From Clostridium grantii DSM 8605 (GTDB lineage: Bacteria > Bacillota > Clostridia > Clostridiales > Clostridiaceae), in NCBI RefSeq assembly GCF_900129965.1, contig NZ_FQXM01000007.1:1-64000 (forward strand): 64,000 nucleotides of DNA. Reading direction: 5' to 3'. This document shows positions 18,810-28,430 of this stretch, one piece after another. Position numbers and translations under genes: made by a program. The notes beneath the pieces were generated by a model that was given only the letters and a program-made list of their open reading frames with translations, made no database searches and was not told where the DNA came from. Position 1 is the first letter of the stretch. Every line of letters starts with the position of its first letter.

Positions 18810-19697
18810 ATGGTAGGCAAAAAAAGTATAGGTGAAAAAATGTTTGATACATCAAATATAATATTATTATCATTCTTAATGATAATATCTGTATATCCCT
18901 TTTTACATGTGTTATTTTCTTCTTTTAGTGATCCAAATAGATTGATGCAGCACCAAGGTTTATTATTTGGACCATTAGGATTTACCTTAAAAGGATACAA
19001 ATTAGTTTTACAGAATCCTAATATTATAACCGGTTATGCTAATACAATATTCTATTTAGTTGCGGGTACCTTGATAAATTTAGGTATGACCATTTTAGGA
19101 GCTTTTGTTCTTTCAAGAAAAGGAGTTTATTTCAACAAGTTTTTTATGATAATGATTGTAATAACTATGTTTTTTAGTGGGGGTTTAATACCTTATTATT
19201 TAGTAGTTAAAAATTTAGGTATGGTAAATACAGTATGGGCAATGCTTATACCAGGATGTATATCAACATGGAATTTGATTATTATGAGAACTTCTTTTAT
19301 GGCAATACCTAAAAGCTTAGAAGAAGCTTGCAGAATAGATGGAGGAAATGATTTTGTGATTTTGTATAAAATAATATTACCTCTTTCAAAACCTATAATT
19401 GCAGTAATAACGCTTTTTTATGCTGTAGGACATTGGAATGAATGGTTTAATGCCATGATATTTTTAAGAGATAGAAGCTTATATCCGTTACAGTTAGTAT
19501 TAAGAGAAATTTTAATAAATAATGATAAAGCTACTATGACTCAGATATCTAGTGTTAATCCTCAAGAAGAAAATATGTATAGGTCGCTTATTCAATATAC
19601 AACAATAGTGGTTGCTACAGTACCAATTCTTTTTGTATATCCATTTTTACAAAAATATTTTGTTAAAGGTATAATGATTGGATCTTTAAAAGAATAG
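18810..19697 (+). CDS. ABC sugar importer permease, LplC/YtcP type (importer 1)
   Basis: A 295-residue membrane protein with six predicted helices and the coupling motif EEACRIDGGNDFV near 170-182. GHWNEWFNAMIFL and the ending QKYFVKGIMIGSLKE are characteristic of the second permease of LplABC-like importers. It starts 13 bases after the previous stop with AAGGAGGAG before the ATG, so the two permeases are co-translated. Importer 2 (28431-32032) has the same set of proteins with the binding-protein gene last instead of first. Confidence 0.85.
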   Translation: MVGKKSIGEKMFDTSNIILLSFLMIISVYPFLHVLFSSFSDPNRLMQHQGLLFGPLGFTLKGYKLVLQNPNIITGYANTIFYLVAGTLINLGMTILGAFVLSRKGVYFNKFFMIMIVITMFFSGGLIPYYLVVKNLGMVNTVWAMLIPGCISTWNLIIMRTSFMAIPKSLEEACRIDGGNDFVILYKIILPLSKPIIAVITLFYAVGHWNEWFNAMIFLRDRSLYPLQLVLREILINNDKATMTQISSVNPQEENMYRSLIQYTTIVVATVPILFVYPFLQKYFVKGIMIGSLKE

Positions 19698-19842
19698 GAA
19701 CTATGGTAGATTATAATTCAATAAATAAGGAAAGAAAAAAGTGATGAAAATGTCCATCCTTTTGTATAAATTTTAAATTCAATTAATGTATATCATACTG
19801 TAAAATAAAATTATAAAATGTATATATTAGGAGGAATAGGAT

Positions 19843-20901
19843 ATGTCATATAAAGATGGATGGGCAGCATTAAATTTAGAAATGACAGATAGAGTACCTA
19901 GAACCGAATATTCTGCTAGTGAACATTGGGATTTGGTTAAAAAAGTTACGGGAATATCTGTTGATACTAATAGTACAAAGGAAGAAAGAATTAAAGCAAG
20001 CTCAGCATTTAGAAAAGTTTGGAATTATGATTTTAATTGGAGTGTTTTATTTCATACACAAATATTTGATGGTTTTAAGACAGATATGGGACATGCTGAA
20101 TATGCAACAGGTGGAGAAGATTATAGTAATCAAGTTTCATGTCCCTTTAATTCACCAGAAGAGGTTTTAAAATTCGATTTTTACGAGAAGTATGGGAAAA
20201 AAGATAGATCTGAATTAGTAAAGCAATTAAATGATCACTATAAAGCAAATTGCGAAAAGAATCCAGATGGGATTAATATGACAGGAATTTATTCCACAGC
20301 CGTATCAGGCCTTTTGGAGGTTTTTGGGTGGGACATGATGTTGATGGCTATGGGTACAGATATGGATAGTTTTGGACAAGTAATGAACAGATATGGCAAA
20401 TGGATAATGCAGTACTTTGAAGCCTTAGCAGAATGTGATTCAAAAGTAATAATGGTACATGATGATATTGTTTGGACTTCAGGACCTTTTGTTCATCCAA
20501 GTTGGTATAGAGAATACATATTTCCAAATTATAAGAAATTTTTTGCGCCTTTATTAGAAGCAGGTAAAAAAATAATTTATACTTCTGATGGAAATTATAA
20601 TGAATTCATTGATGATGTTGCAAATTGTGGAGTGCATGGATTTGTTATGGAGCCAACAACGGATATGAAATATATTGCTGAAAAATATGGAAAAACACAT
20701 TCCTTCATTGGCAATGCAGATACAAAGATATTATTATCTGGAACAAAAGAGGAAATTTATAATGAAGTTAAAAGATGTATGGATATAGGTAAAAAGTATC
20801 CAGGATTTTTTATGGCGGTGGGTAATCATATTCCGTCAAATACACCTATTGAGAATGCTTTGTATTATAACGAAGTTTATGAAAAATTAAGTAAACGTTA
20901 G
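19843..20901 (+). CDS. URO-D-family protein without the zinc HxC motif
   Basis: A 352-residue protein with the uroporphyrinogen decarboxylase/cobalamin methyltransferase fold, recognised from MMVHDDIVWTSGPFVHPSWYREYIFPNYKKF-like spacing (about 205-235) and TPIENALYYNEVYEKL at the end. Members include heme-pathway decarboxylases and methyltransferases that move methyl groups from a corrinoid protein. At the place where the methyltransferases bind zinc with HxCG, this protein reads YTSDG, so zinc is probably not held in that way. The sequence GNHIP near the end supplies a histidine near the usual third ligand. It follows importer 1 in the same direction with AGGAGG before the ATG. Its role in glycan use is unknown. 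A relative with HSCG intact is at 38400. Confidence 0.7.
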   Translation: MSYKDGWAALNLEMTDRVPRTEYSASEHWDLVKKVTGISVDTNSTKEERIKASSAFRKVWNYDFNWSVLFHTQIFDGFKTDMGHAEYATGGEDYSNQVSCPFNSPEEVLKFDFYEKYGKKDRSELVKQLNDHYKANCEKNPDGINMTGIYSTAVSGLLEVFGWDMMLMAMGTDMDSFGQVMNRYGKWIMQYFEALAECDSKVIMVHDDIVWTSGPFVHPSWYREYIFPNYKKFFAPLLEAGKKIIYTSDGNYNEFIDDVANCGVHGFVMEPTTDMKYIAEKYGKTHSFIGNADTKILLSGTKEEIYNEVKRCMDIGKKYPGFFMAVGNHIPSNTPIENALYYNEVYEKLSKR

Positions 20902-20956
20902 AAAATATAAGAAGAAATGATGAATTTTCTTATGCGGATATATAGGTATATGGGAT

Positions 20957-20988
20957 TATAGAGAAATAATTATAAAATTATTTCTCTA
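20957..20988. terminator. Bidirectional terminator between URO-D-like and AraC genes
   Basis: ATAGAGAAATAATT (20957-20970) pairs with AATTATTTCTCTAT (20975-20988). It serves the rightward gene and overlaps the 3' end of the leftward AraC gene. Confidence 0.75.
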
Positions 20989-21794
20989 TTTTTTCTATAA
21001 GTTCTAGGGCAAACCCCTACATTTTTTTTGAAAAAACGTGAAAAATAGTATTCATCTCTAAAGTCAAAAGAATAAGCAATTTCTTTAATGGTTTCAGAAT
21101 CAAACATAAGATTTTGTTTTGATTTTTCAATAATTAAATGATTAACAAATTGATTTGGTGTTTTATTAAGATGTTTTTTAAATTCCCTAGTTAATTTAGA
21201 GGAAGTTATATTAAAAAATTTTGACATATCATCAGTATTAAAATTCATTGAACAATGTTGCTCAATATAATTTAGAAAAGGTTCTAAGAAAATTATATGG
21301 GAGTAAGTTTTATTAAAATTAATATTTGATTTAGAAATAAAAGAAGAAATAACATCTAATATAATACTTTTAAGTTTAATCTTGCTTGCTAGTTCATTAC
21401 TGTTATAGCAATGAATTAAACTAGAAGTATTAGTTTCATCAAAAGAAAGTTTCAAAATTTCAGAAAGTTCGCTGAATATATCAAACCCAGGTATAAAGCT
21501 AGTTTTAAAATGAATATATATTTTATTTAAATTATTTTCACAAAAATAGTCATAGGTAGAATTTGCTGGAATCAAGTAAGCATAATTTTTCTCTAGAACT
21601 GTACTTTGTGAATTTTTTTTTATTATACCAGTTCCTTCTATGGGGAAATATAATCTGTTAAAAGGAGAAGTAATATCTTTATAATCCCAAGAATTATTCA
21701 ATTGAATGTAGTCATGTTCTAAAATTTCTATTTTAAAATACTTCATAACAAAATCAAATTCAGTTAAATTCATATTATTCATAAGTATTGTCAC
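20970..21794 (-). CDS. AraC-family transcriptional regulator
   Basis: A 274-residue regulator. The N-terminal half is a cupin-like sensing domain with NRLYFPIEGTGII near 46-58. The C-terminal half (about 175-270) is the double helix-turn-helix of the AraC family, ending YSFDFRDEYYFSRFFKKNVGVCPRTYR. It is divergent to a second AraC gene at 21889, with a 94-base shared control region between them. It probably responds to a sugar released from the glycan. The target is not readable from the sequence. Confidence 0.82.
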   Translation of the reverse strand: MTILMNNMNLTEFDFVMKYFKIEILEHDYIQLNNSWDYKDITSPFNRLYFPIEGTGIIKKNSQSTVLEKNYAYLIPANSTYDYFCENNLNKIYIHFKTSFIPGFDIFSELSEILKLSFDETNTSSLIHCYNSNELASKIKLKSIILDVISSFISKSNINFNKTYSHIIFLEPFLNYIEQHCSMNFNTDDMSKFFNITSSKLTREFKKHLNKTPNQFVNHLIIEKSKQNLMFDSETIKEIAYSFDFRDEYYFSRFFKKNVGVCPRTYRKNREIIL

Positions 21795-21888
21795 CTCTAA
21801 TATTATTCAATTATAGTTTACCATGCATGGTATAATAAAGAAAAGTATTTTAAAAAATCAATATAATAATTAATAGGTGGGGATTTTT

Positions 21889-22722
21889 ATGGAAAAAAAT
21901 GATTCTATTTTTATAAATAATTATTTGTCTAATTTAAATGTAAATATATATATATCTAAATTTGTTAAATGTAAATTTCCATGGAAAGAAATGAATGCTG
22001 TTAATCAATACAATAAATTGTATTACATACGTGGCGGGGAAGGCTGGATAAAAATAGAGGATGAAATTTTTTATCCTCAAAAAAATGAACTTATATTTAT
22101 ACCTCAAGGGATTACACATTCTTTTTCAAATATAAGTGAGGACACATTTTTAAAATATTATTGCCATTTTACAGCAAAAATAGGTAGCTATAATTTATTT
22201 GATATTATAAAATTTCCATTTAAAATAGAAGTAAGGGAAACAGAAGAAATTGAAAATATATTTGAAAAATTAGTGGAAACTTCAAATAGTTATAAAATTG
22301 CATCTTCAATAGAAAGTAAAGCTTTTTTAATGCAATTAATTTCTTATTATATACAAAATTCAAATATTAAAGAAATAAAAATTTCTAAAACATCTACTAT
22401 TGACAAGATGAATAAAATTATTACATATATTAATGAGAATATTAAAAAGGATTTAACTATTAGTGAATTATCTGGAATTGCAAATTTGCATCCAAATTAT
22501 TTTACAAAATTATTTAGTGATTTATTTGGTATGTCACCAGTTAAATATATTAATTCAGAAAGAATGACAAAAGCAAAACAATTTTTAACTTGCAGCAATA
22601 TGTCAATATTAGAAATTGCATCAAATACAGGATTTAAAGATGCATATTATTTCTCTCAAATATTTAAAAAATATACTCAACAATCACCAACCGAGTATAG
22701 AAAGAATTATTCATTAAAATAG
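21889..22722 (+). CDS. AraC-family transcriptional regulator
   Basis: A regulator of 277 residues with a cupin-type N-terminal domain (LYYIRGGEGWIKIEDEIF near 46-63) and an AraC DNA-binding domain at about 180-275, ending FKDAYYFSQIFKKYTQQSPTEYRK. A GTG at 21877 would add four residues, but GGTGGGG overlaps that codon and is correctly spaced for the ATG at 21889, so the shorter start is chosen. It is divergent from the AraC gene at 20970 and upstream of the GH2 gene, which it may regulate. Confidence 0.82.
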   Translation: MEKNDSIFINNYLSNLNVNIYISKFVKCKFPWKEMNAVNQYNKLYYIRGGEGWIKIEDEIFYPQKNELIFIPQGITHSFSNISEDTFLKYYCHFTAKIGSYNLFDIIKFPFKIEVRETEEIENIFEKLVETSNSYKIASSIESKAFLMQLISYYIQNSNIKEIKISKTSTIDKMNKIITYINENIKKDLTISELSGIANLHPNYFTKLFSDLFGMSPVKYINSERMTKAKQFLTCSNMSILEIASNTGFKDAYYFSQIFKKYTQQSPTEYRKNYSLK

Positions 22723-22931
22723 GGTTTTGCAATAAAAAACTAAGGATTTACTTGTAATTATTTAATATTGCATATAAAAATAAATATTCCTCATATTTTT
22801 TAAGTAGAATTAAGTGTAAAATTTTATATAGCTATGAAGAAATTTAAGACTATTTATAGGGCTTTTAAATTTATTATTTAAATAAATTTAAAAGAAAACG
22901 ATTTAATTTTACACTGTGGGAGGTAGTTTTT

Positions 22932-25715
22932 GTGAGAGAAAAATTATTATTAGATTTTGGTTGGAGATTTTATGAAGGAGATATAATAAATAATTCTATA
23001 AGAGGACATCAATCAACTTATATGGCAAGTAAAGCTGAAAGAGCTAAGGGGGCTGCAACACAAGGCTATTATGATGAAGATTGGGAAATGGTTGATCTTC
23101 CTCACGATTATGTGATTAAAGGTGAATATGATGAAACAGAGAATTCTAATCATGGATTTTTACCAAGAAATTTGGCTTGGTATAGAAGAAAGTTTAAATT
23201 AAATGAAGAAGATAGAGATAAAAGGACTACTCTTGTTTTTGATGGAGTTGCTACTTACTGTACTGTTTGGGTAAATGGACATCTGCTTGCTAGAAATTGG
23301 AGTGGATATAATAGTTTCGAAGTTGATTTTACAGATGTTGCTCAATATGGAGAAGAATTAAATACTGTAGCAGTTAGAGTTGATACTACAGAGTTTGAAG
23401 GTTGGTGGTACGAAGGAGCGGGTATATATAGACATGTTTGGTTGAATAAAACAAATAAAATTTCTGTTGATTTATGGGGAACATATATTCATCCAGAGAA
23501 GTCTAGCAAGGATGAATGGTTTGTGCCTATAGAAACTACTATACGTAATGATTTTAATGAAAGTAAAAAAATCAAAGTTAGCTCAAAGATTATAGATATT
23601 TATGGGAAAATAATTACAGAGATTGAAAGTGAAACAGAAATTAATTTTGTAAGCAAATTTACAGTAAACCAAGAAGTTATTGTAAATAATCCTATGCTAT
23701 GGGATGTAGAAGACCCTAATTTATATAAACTATTAACTTTTGTTATAATAGATGAAGAAATTATAGATGAATATGAAACGATTTTTGGATTTAGAACAAT
23801 TGAATTCTTAGCAGATAAAGGATTTTTCTTAAATGGAAAAGGTTTAAAAATTAAGGGAACTTCCAATCATCAAGATCATGGCTCATTAGGAGTAGCATTA
23901 CCTGATAGAGTTCATGAATTTAGGATAAAAAGACTTCGTGAAATGGGATGTAATGGGTATAGATGCGCTCATAATAATCCAGCAACAGAGCTTTTGGAAG
24001 CTTGTGATAAACATGGCATGTTAGTAATGGATGAGAATAGATGGTTTGAAACTTCAGAAGAGGCTTTAAAACAGCTAACTACTATGGCAAAGCGTGATAG
24101 AAATCATCCATCAATAATTATATGGTCAGTTGGAAATGAAGAACCACTTCAAAGTACTGAAAAAGGTAGACGTCTTGTAGAAACAATGAAAGCTAATATC
24201 AAAAATTTAGATAATACAAGACCAGTAACAATTGCTTTAAATGGAGGTTTTCTAGATAAAGCCGCAACAGTGGCATCAGATATAATTGGAATTAATTACA
24301 ATATTAAACTCTATGATGATGTGCATAAGCTAAATCCGGACAAGCCTATTGTTGCACCAGAAGCTGGAGCAACAAATAATACTAGGGGAATATATTTGGA
24401 TTACGATCCAGACAAACATCATCCTGCTTATGATACTAACCATGCTTTTTTTGGAAATACTCATCGTACTGCTTGGCGTGAGGCTAATACAAGAGATTTT
24501 ATTATGGGTGTTTTCTTTTGGACTGGTATAGAATATAGAGGAGAAGCAAATTGGCCTAAATTATTTGCCGGTGGAGGAGCCTTTGATAGTAGTGGCTTTA
24601 AGAAAGATAATTTTTACTTACTCCAAGCAATGTGGACCGAAAAACCTATGATTCATATTCTTCCTCATTGGAACTTTAAAGGTAAGGAAAATAGAAAAAT
24701 AGATGTATGGGTTTATACAAATGGAGATACAGCAGAATTATTTTTAAATGGTAAAAGCTTAGGTGAGCAGAAAATAGATTTGTATGAGCAAGGAAAATGG
24801 ACAGTTGAATATGAAACAGGTGAATTATATGCAATATCTAAAAAGAAGGGTGTTTTTCATGCAGAAACTAAAGTGGAAACTACTGGAGAAGCAGTAGAAC
24901 TTAAGTTAAGACTAGAAGACCCAGATGTTAGAATAGATGGCGAAGATGTAGCTATAGTAACAGTATATACTGTAGATAGCGTAGGAAGAAAAGTACCAAC
25001 TTGTAATTATCAGGTAGAATTTTCAACAAATGAAGCAGGTAAAATTATTGGTGTAGGTAACGGAGATCCAAGTGACCATGATTCAAATGTTGAACCTAGA
25101 AAAAAAATGTTTAATGGTTTATGTCAATTAATTGTAAGAACTTTAAAAAAACAAGGACCACTAGAAATTTATGCTGAAACAAAGGAAATTAAGAAAGCAA
25201 AACTTATTATAGAAAATAAAAACATTATATCACGTCCATTTGTTCCAATTGTTGAAAATCAACTAAGTTTAAAAGGATGGCGTATGTCTTCAATATTAGA
25301 AGAAGAGCCAGATATCAATATGGAAATCAATGATAATGACATGAATTCTACCATACCAGTAGAGTTTGGAGAAAATGTAAATACTATGGTTTCTCATGAA
25401 AAAGGTTTTATATTTTATAGATTGCTTACGAATGTCCCTAATTTCTCAGAGGATAATAAAAAAGTATCTATTAGTTTTGAAAATATAGAAGGAAAAGCTA
25501 GAATTCTTGTAAAACACAACAAAGATTTTTGGCCAGATCCAGAACCAAATGAATTTTGTGAAGTTGTTGTAGAAAAAACTGTTGAAAAAGAAAATTCAAT
25601 TGATATAGAATTACCAGGTTTTAAACAAAGGGAAAGGATTATCCTAATGATTGTAATGAAAACAGTGAATGAAAATAGCGGCATTAAAGGTAGAGTTACA
25701 TGGAAAATAAAGTAG
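22932..25715 (+). CDS. Glycoside hydrolase family 2 enzyme (beta-galactosidase-like)
   Basis: The 927-residue protein shows the full GH2 order: N-terminal jelly-roll (WRFYEGD, DLPHDY, AWYRRKF, VWVNGH), immunoglobulin-like domain, TIM barrel, and C-terminal domains. The acid/base glutamate is E403 in WSVGNEE and the nucleophile is probably E477 in VAPEAG. No signal peptide is seen, so it cuts imported oligosaccharides in the cytoplasm. GH2 covers beta-galactosidase, beta-glucuronidase and beta-mannosidase; the organisation is closest to beta-galactosidases, but specificity is uncertain. It has a GTG start behind GGGAGG. It is transcribed alone, between an AraC gene and a membrane AraC sensor. 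Confidence 0.85.
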   Translation: MREKLLLDFGWRFYEGDIINNSIRGHQSTYMASKAERAKGAATQGYYDEDWEMVDLPHDYVIKGEYDETENSNHGFLPRNLAWYRRKFKLNEEDRDKRTTLVFDGVATYCTVWVNGHLLARNWSGYNSFEVDFTDVAQYGEELNTVAVRVDTTEFEGWWYEGAGIYRHVWLNKTNKISVDLWGTYIHPEKSSKDEWFVPIETTIRNDFNESKKIKVSSKIIDIYGKIITEIESETEINFVSKFTVNQEVIVNNPMLWDVEDPNLYKLLTFVIIDEEIIDEYETIFGFRTIEFLADKGFFLNGKGLKIKGTSNHQDHGSLGVALPDRVHEFRIKRLREMGCNGYRCAHNNPATELLEACDKHGMLVMDENRWFETSEEALKQLTTMAKRDRNHPSIIIWSVGNEEPLQSTEKGRRLVETMKANIKNLDNTRPVTIALNGGFLDKAATVASDIIGINYNIKLYDDVHKLNPDKPIVAPEAGATNNTRGIYLDYDPDKHHPAYDTNHAFFGNTHRTAWREANTRDFIMGVFFWTGIEYRGEANWPKLFAGGGAFDSSGFKKDNFYLLQAMWTEKPMIHILPHWNFKGKENRKIDVWVYTNGDTAELFLNGKSLGEQKIDLYEQGKWTVEYETGELYAISKKKGVFHAETKVETTGEAVELKLRLEDPDVRIDGEDVAIVTVYTVDSVGRKVPTCNYQVEFSTNEAGKIIGVGNGDPSDHDSNVEPRKKMFNGLCQLIVRTLKKQGPLEIYAETKEIKKAKLIIENKNIISRPFVPIVENQLSLKGWRMSSILEEEPDINMEINDNDMNSTIPVEFGENVNTMVSHEKGFIFYRLLTNVPNFSEDNKKVSISFENIEGKARILVKHNKDFWPDPEPNEFCEVVVEKTVEKENSIDIELPGFKQRERIILMIVMKTVNENSGIKGRVTWKIK

Positions 25716-25846
25716 AGCATTATTTTAATTATTAAAAGTTTTATATGTTGATTGAAATTATTTCCATATTGTTGTACTATTTAGTTGAAGTAAAATTTAC
25801 ATAGTATATTAAAGTTAATATTTGTACATACCGAGGGGGGATTTTT

Positions 25847-28147
25847 ATAAAAATTAATTTTAAGTCAAATAAGACCATGCTATATACATTTCTTATTCCA
25901 TATATAATTGTGCTTTTTATTCCTATTTTAGTTGGAAGAATTGCATATACTAGTGCTTTAAATATAGCGACTGAAGATGTGGAAAAATATAATATGTCTA
26001 TACTTGAACAAACATCTCAAGTTTTAGATACAAGAATAGGAGAAATAGAAGGTATTTTTTATGAATATATGAGTAATATTGAGGTGTCTAAATTTTTATA
26101 TTTGGAAGACCCACTTATTAAAAAAGATATATATCCAATAATTGAAACTAGAAATAGTTTGTATAATTATAGTCTTTATAATAAATTTATTTTAGGTACA
26201 TACGTTTTTTTCAAGAAAAGCAATTTAGTATTAGCAAGAGATTTGACAGAGTATTCAAATGTGTTTTATGAAGATTATCTAAGTTATGAAGGAATGAAAT
26301 ATGAAGATTTTTATGAAAATTTATTATATAAAGGAAAAGGAAGAGAATGTTTACCAGAACAGATTATTGAGTATAAAGGAAGAAAAGTTTCAGTAGTTAC
26401 TTTTATACAACAAATAGGTAAATACACAGATTCTAAGGGTGCAATTGTATTACTAGTTAATAATACTGAAATTAAAGAACTTCTCAGTGGAGTAGATGTA
26501 TGCGGTGGAGGAATAGCCTATATTACTGATGAGGAAGGCAAACTGATTAGTACAGTATCCACTATGGATAAAGAATTTAATATTGAGGATGTAAAAATTA
26601 AGGGAGACAAATTTGTCTCAAGACAGGAAATAAATGGTGTAGATATGCTAGTTACATTCACTACATCTAACTTTAATGGTTGGAGATATGTTGCAGTACA
26701 ACCTTATAATATCGTTATGGAAAAAGTTATAATAATTAAAAGAATTACATGGTTAATTTTCTTTGCTACACTTGCTGCAGGTATAATATTATCTTACTAT
26801 TTAGCAAAAAGAAGTTCAAAGCCTATTATGAGTATATTACAAGAAATAGAAAAAAACATAGGAGTAGATATAAAAGATACTAATAATTATGATTTCATTA
26901 AAATGGGAATTAGAAATTTAATGGATAGTTCTGAAATTATGAGTTTAGCAATTAAAGAACAAAAAATTATGCTTAGAAATCAAATATATAATAGGATTTT
27001 AAAAGGTGATATAAATAGTGAAAAGGAAATTGAAACATTACTTTTAAATTTAAATGATGATAATTTATTGAAATATGATAAATATGTAGTCATTATTGCC
27101 AGTGTAACTTTAGCAGAGGAATGTCAAGAGACTATAAATATAGAAGATATGGAGAAAAAAAGAATTGCATTTAGAGAAGTAATTGTGTCTAAAATTTTAG
27201 AAGAAGCTTTTATTTCAGATATGGAAGATGGGAAAATTTTAATTTTGACAGGATTCCACGAAAAAGAAAAATCTATAAAATTAAGGATACAAGAGATAAT
27301 TAAATTTTTAGATAATACAGCAAAGGAAACTTTAGAATTAGATGTTACTTATTATGTGGGCGGGCTTTATGAAGAGTTAAGCAATGTGTTTAGGTCCTAC
27401 CAAGAATCAAAGTATCTTATTGATAATTTTGGACATAAAAGTTTAGAAAAAATACAATGGTATAATGAAAATAATAGAACAAAGTTATTCTATTATTATC
27501 CATTAGAAATAGAAACTAGGTTAATAAATTGTACTAAAGCTGGAGAAAAAGAAGAAGTAGAGAAAATATTAAAAGAAATTTATGAAGAAAATATGAGTAA
27601 TAGAAATCTCTCTCCTACAAAAACAAAAACATTGGCCATTGAACTATGGGGTAGTTTATTAAAAGTTACTGAAAATTTAAATCTGGAAGAAGATTCAGCA
27701 ATAAGTGGTGAAATAAATAAGCTTAATAAAAGTATATATAAATGTGAGGGTATTCAATTAATGAATCAAGTTTCAAAGATATATTATATGATATGCAATG
27801 AAGTTATGGATAGTAAAAAAAGCAACAACCAAGATTTAAAACATAAGTTAATTAAATATATCAATGATAATTACAAAGATCCTGATTTATCTTTGACGAA
27901 GTTAGGAGAAGAACATGGATTTTCAAATGTATATTTGTCACATTTCTTTAAAGAACAAACAGGAGAAAGTTTTTCGAATTATCTTGAAAGAATAAGGATG
28001 GAACAAGCTCAAAAATTATTGAATGAAACAGATTTAAATATAAATATTATTTCAGAAAAAGTAGGATATTATACTTCAGCTACTTTCTGCAGGGCATATA
28101 AAAGAAGAAATGGAATTTCACCAAATAATTCAAGGAAAAAAAGTTAA
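25847..28147 (+). CDS. Membrane-anchored AraC-family sensor regulator, apparent ATA start
   Basis: The layout matches the regulator at 13536: N-terminal membrane helix (about 12-34), extracellular sensor, second helix (about 298-320), cytoplasmic linker and AraC DNA-binding domain (about 668-760). The first ATG (25877) has no ribosome site and would start inside the first helix, removing the basic leader. The strong site GAGGGGGG (25833-25840) lies six bases before an in-frame ATA at 25847, giving a leader KINFKSNK before the helix. Either ATA is used as a rare start, or a normal start has been lost by mutation. It stands before importer 2, which it probably controls. Confidence 0.75.
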   Translation: MKINFKSNKTMLYTFLIPYIIVLFIPILVGRIAYTSALNIATEDVEKYNMSILEQTSQVLDTRIGEIEGIFYEYMSNIEVSKFLYLEDPLIKKDIYPIIETRNSLYNYSLYNKFILGTYVFFKKSNLVLARDLTEYSNVFYEDYLSYEGMKYEDFYENLLYKGKGRECLPEQIIEYKGRKVSVVTFIQQIGKYTDSKGAIVLLVNNTEIKELLSGVDVCGGGIAYITDEEGKLISTVSTMDKEFNIEDVKIKGDKFVSRQEINGVDMLVTFTTSNFNGWRYVAVQPYNIVMEKVIIIKRITWLIFFATLAAGIILSYYLAKRSSKPIMSILQEIEKNIGVDIKDTNNYDFIKMGIRNLMDSSEIMSLAIKEQKIMLRNQIYNRILKGDINSEKEIETLLLNLNDDNLLKYDKYVVIIASVTLAEECQETINIEDMEKKRIAFREVIVSKILEEAFISDMEDGKILILTGFHEKEKSIKLRIQEIIKFLDNTAKETLELDVTYYVGGLYEELSNVFRSYQESKYLIDNFGHKSLEKIQWYNENNRTKLFYYYPLEIETRLINCTKAGEKEEVEKILKEIYEENMSNRNLSPTKTKTLAIELWGSLLKVTENLNLEEDSAISGEINKLNKSIYKCEGIQLMNQVSKIYYMICNEVMDSKKSNNQDLKHKLIKYINDNYKDPDLSLTKLGEEHGFSNVYLSHFFKEQTGESFSNYLERIRMEQAQKLLNETDLNINIISEKVGYYTSATFCRAYKRRNGISPNNSRKKS

Positions 28148-28170
28148 ACAAAATAATGAATTTTAAAGAG

Positions 28171-28209
28171 AAATAGATTATCTTAGCAATTTGGGGATAA
28201 TCTATTTTT
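28171..28209 (+). terminator. Terminator after the membrane AraC gene
   Basis: AAATAGATTATC (28171-28182) pairs with GATAATCTATTTTT (28196-28209), ending in T residues, 24 bases after the stop. Confidence 0.75.
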
Positions 28210-28292
28210 ATCTTTAGATGGAGTGTTAACTTGGTATAAAAGACTGTATTATTAGGCTTTATTGCAATAAAAACTAGCTAAATATTAAATGG

Positions 28293-28366
28293 TGTATACG
28301 TTTTTAAAATTGCATATTCGAAAATCTTTAATTTTGCTAATAAAAAAATCATTTCATGTATACGTT
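28293..28366. promoter_or_regulatory. Two direct repeats TGTATACGTT upstream of importer 2
   Basis: The ten bases TGTATACGTT occur at 28293-28302 and again at 28357-28366, 64 bases apart (about six helical turns), upstream of the permease start at 28431. AraC proteins often bind as pairs to direct repeats, so these may be the sites of the regulator encoded just upstream. GTATAC is itself a palindrome, so another regulator family is possible. Confidence 0.55.
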
Positions 28367-28430
28367 ATTATCCTCACATGGTATTGTAAGACCATCGGAA
28401 AACAAAACATTTTAGGAGGGGAACAGTGAT

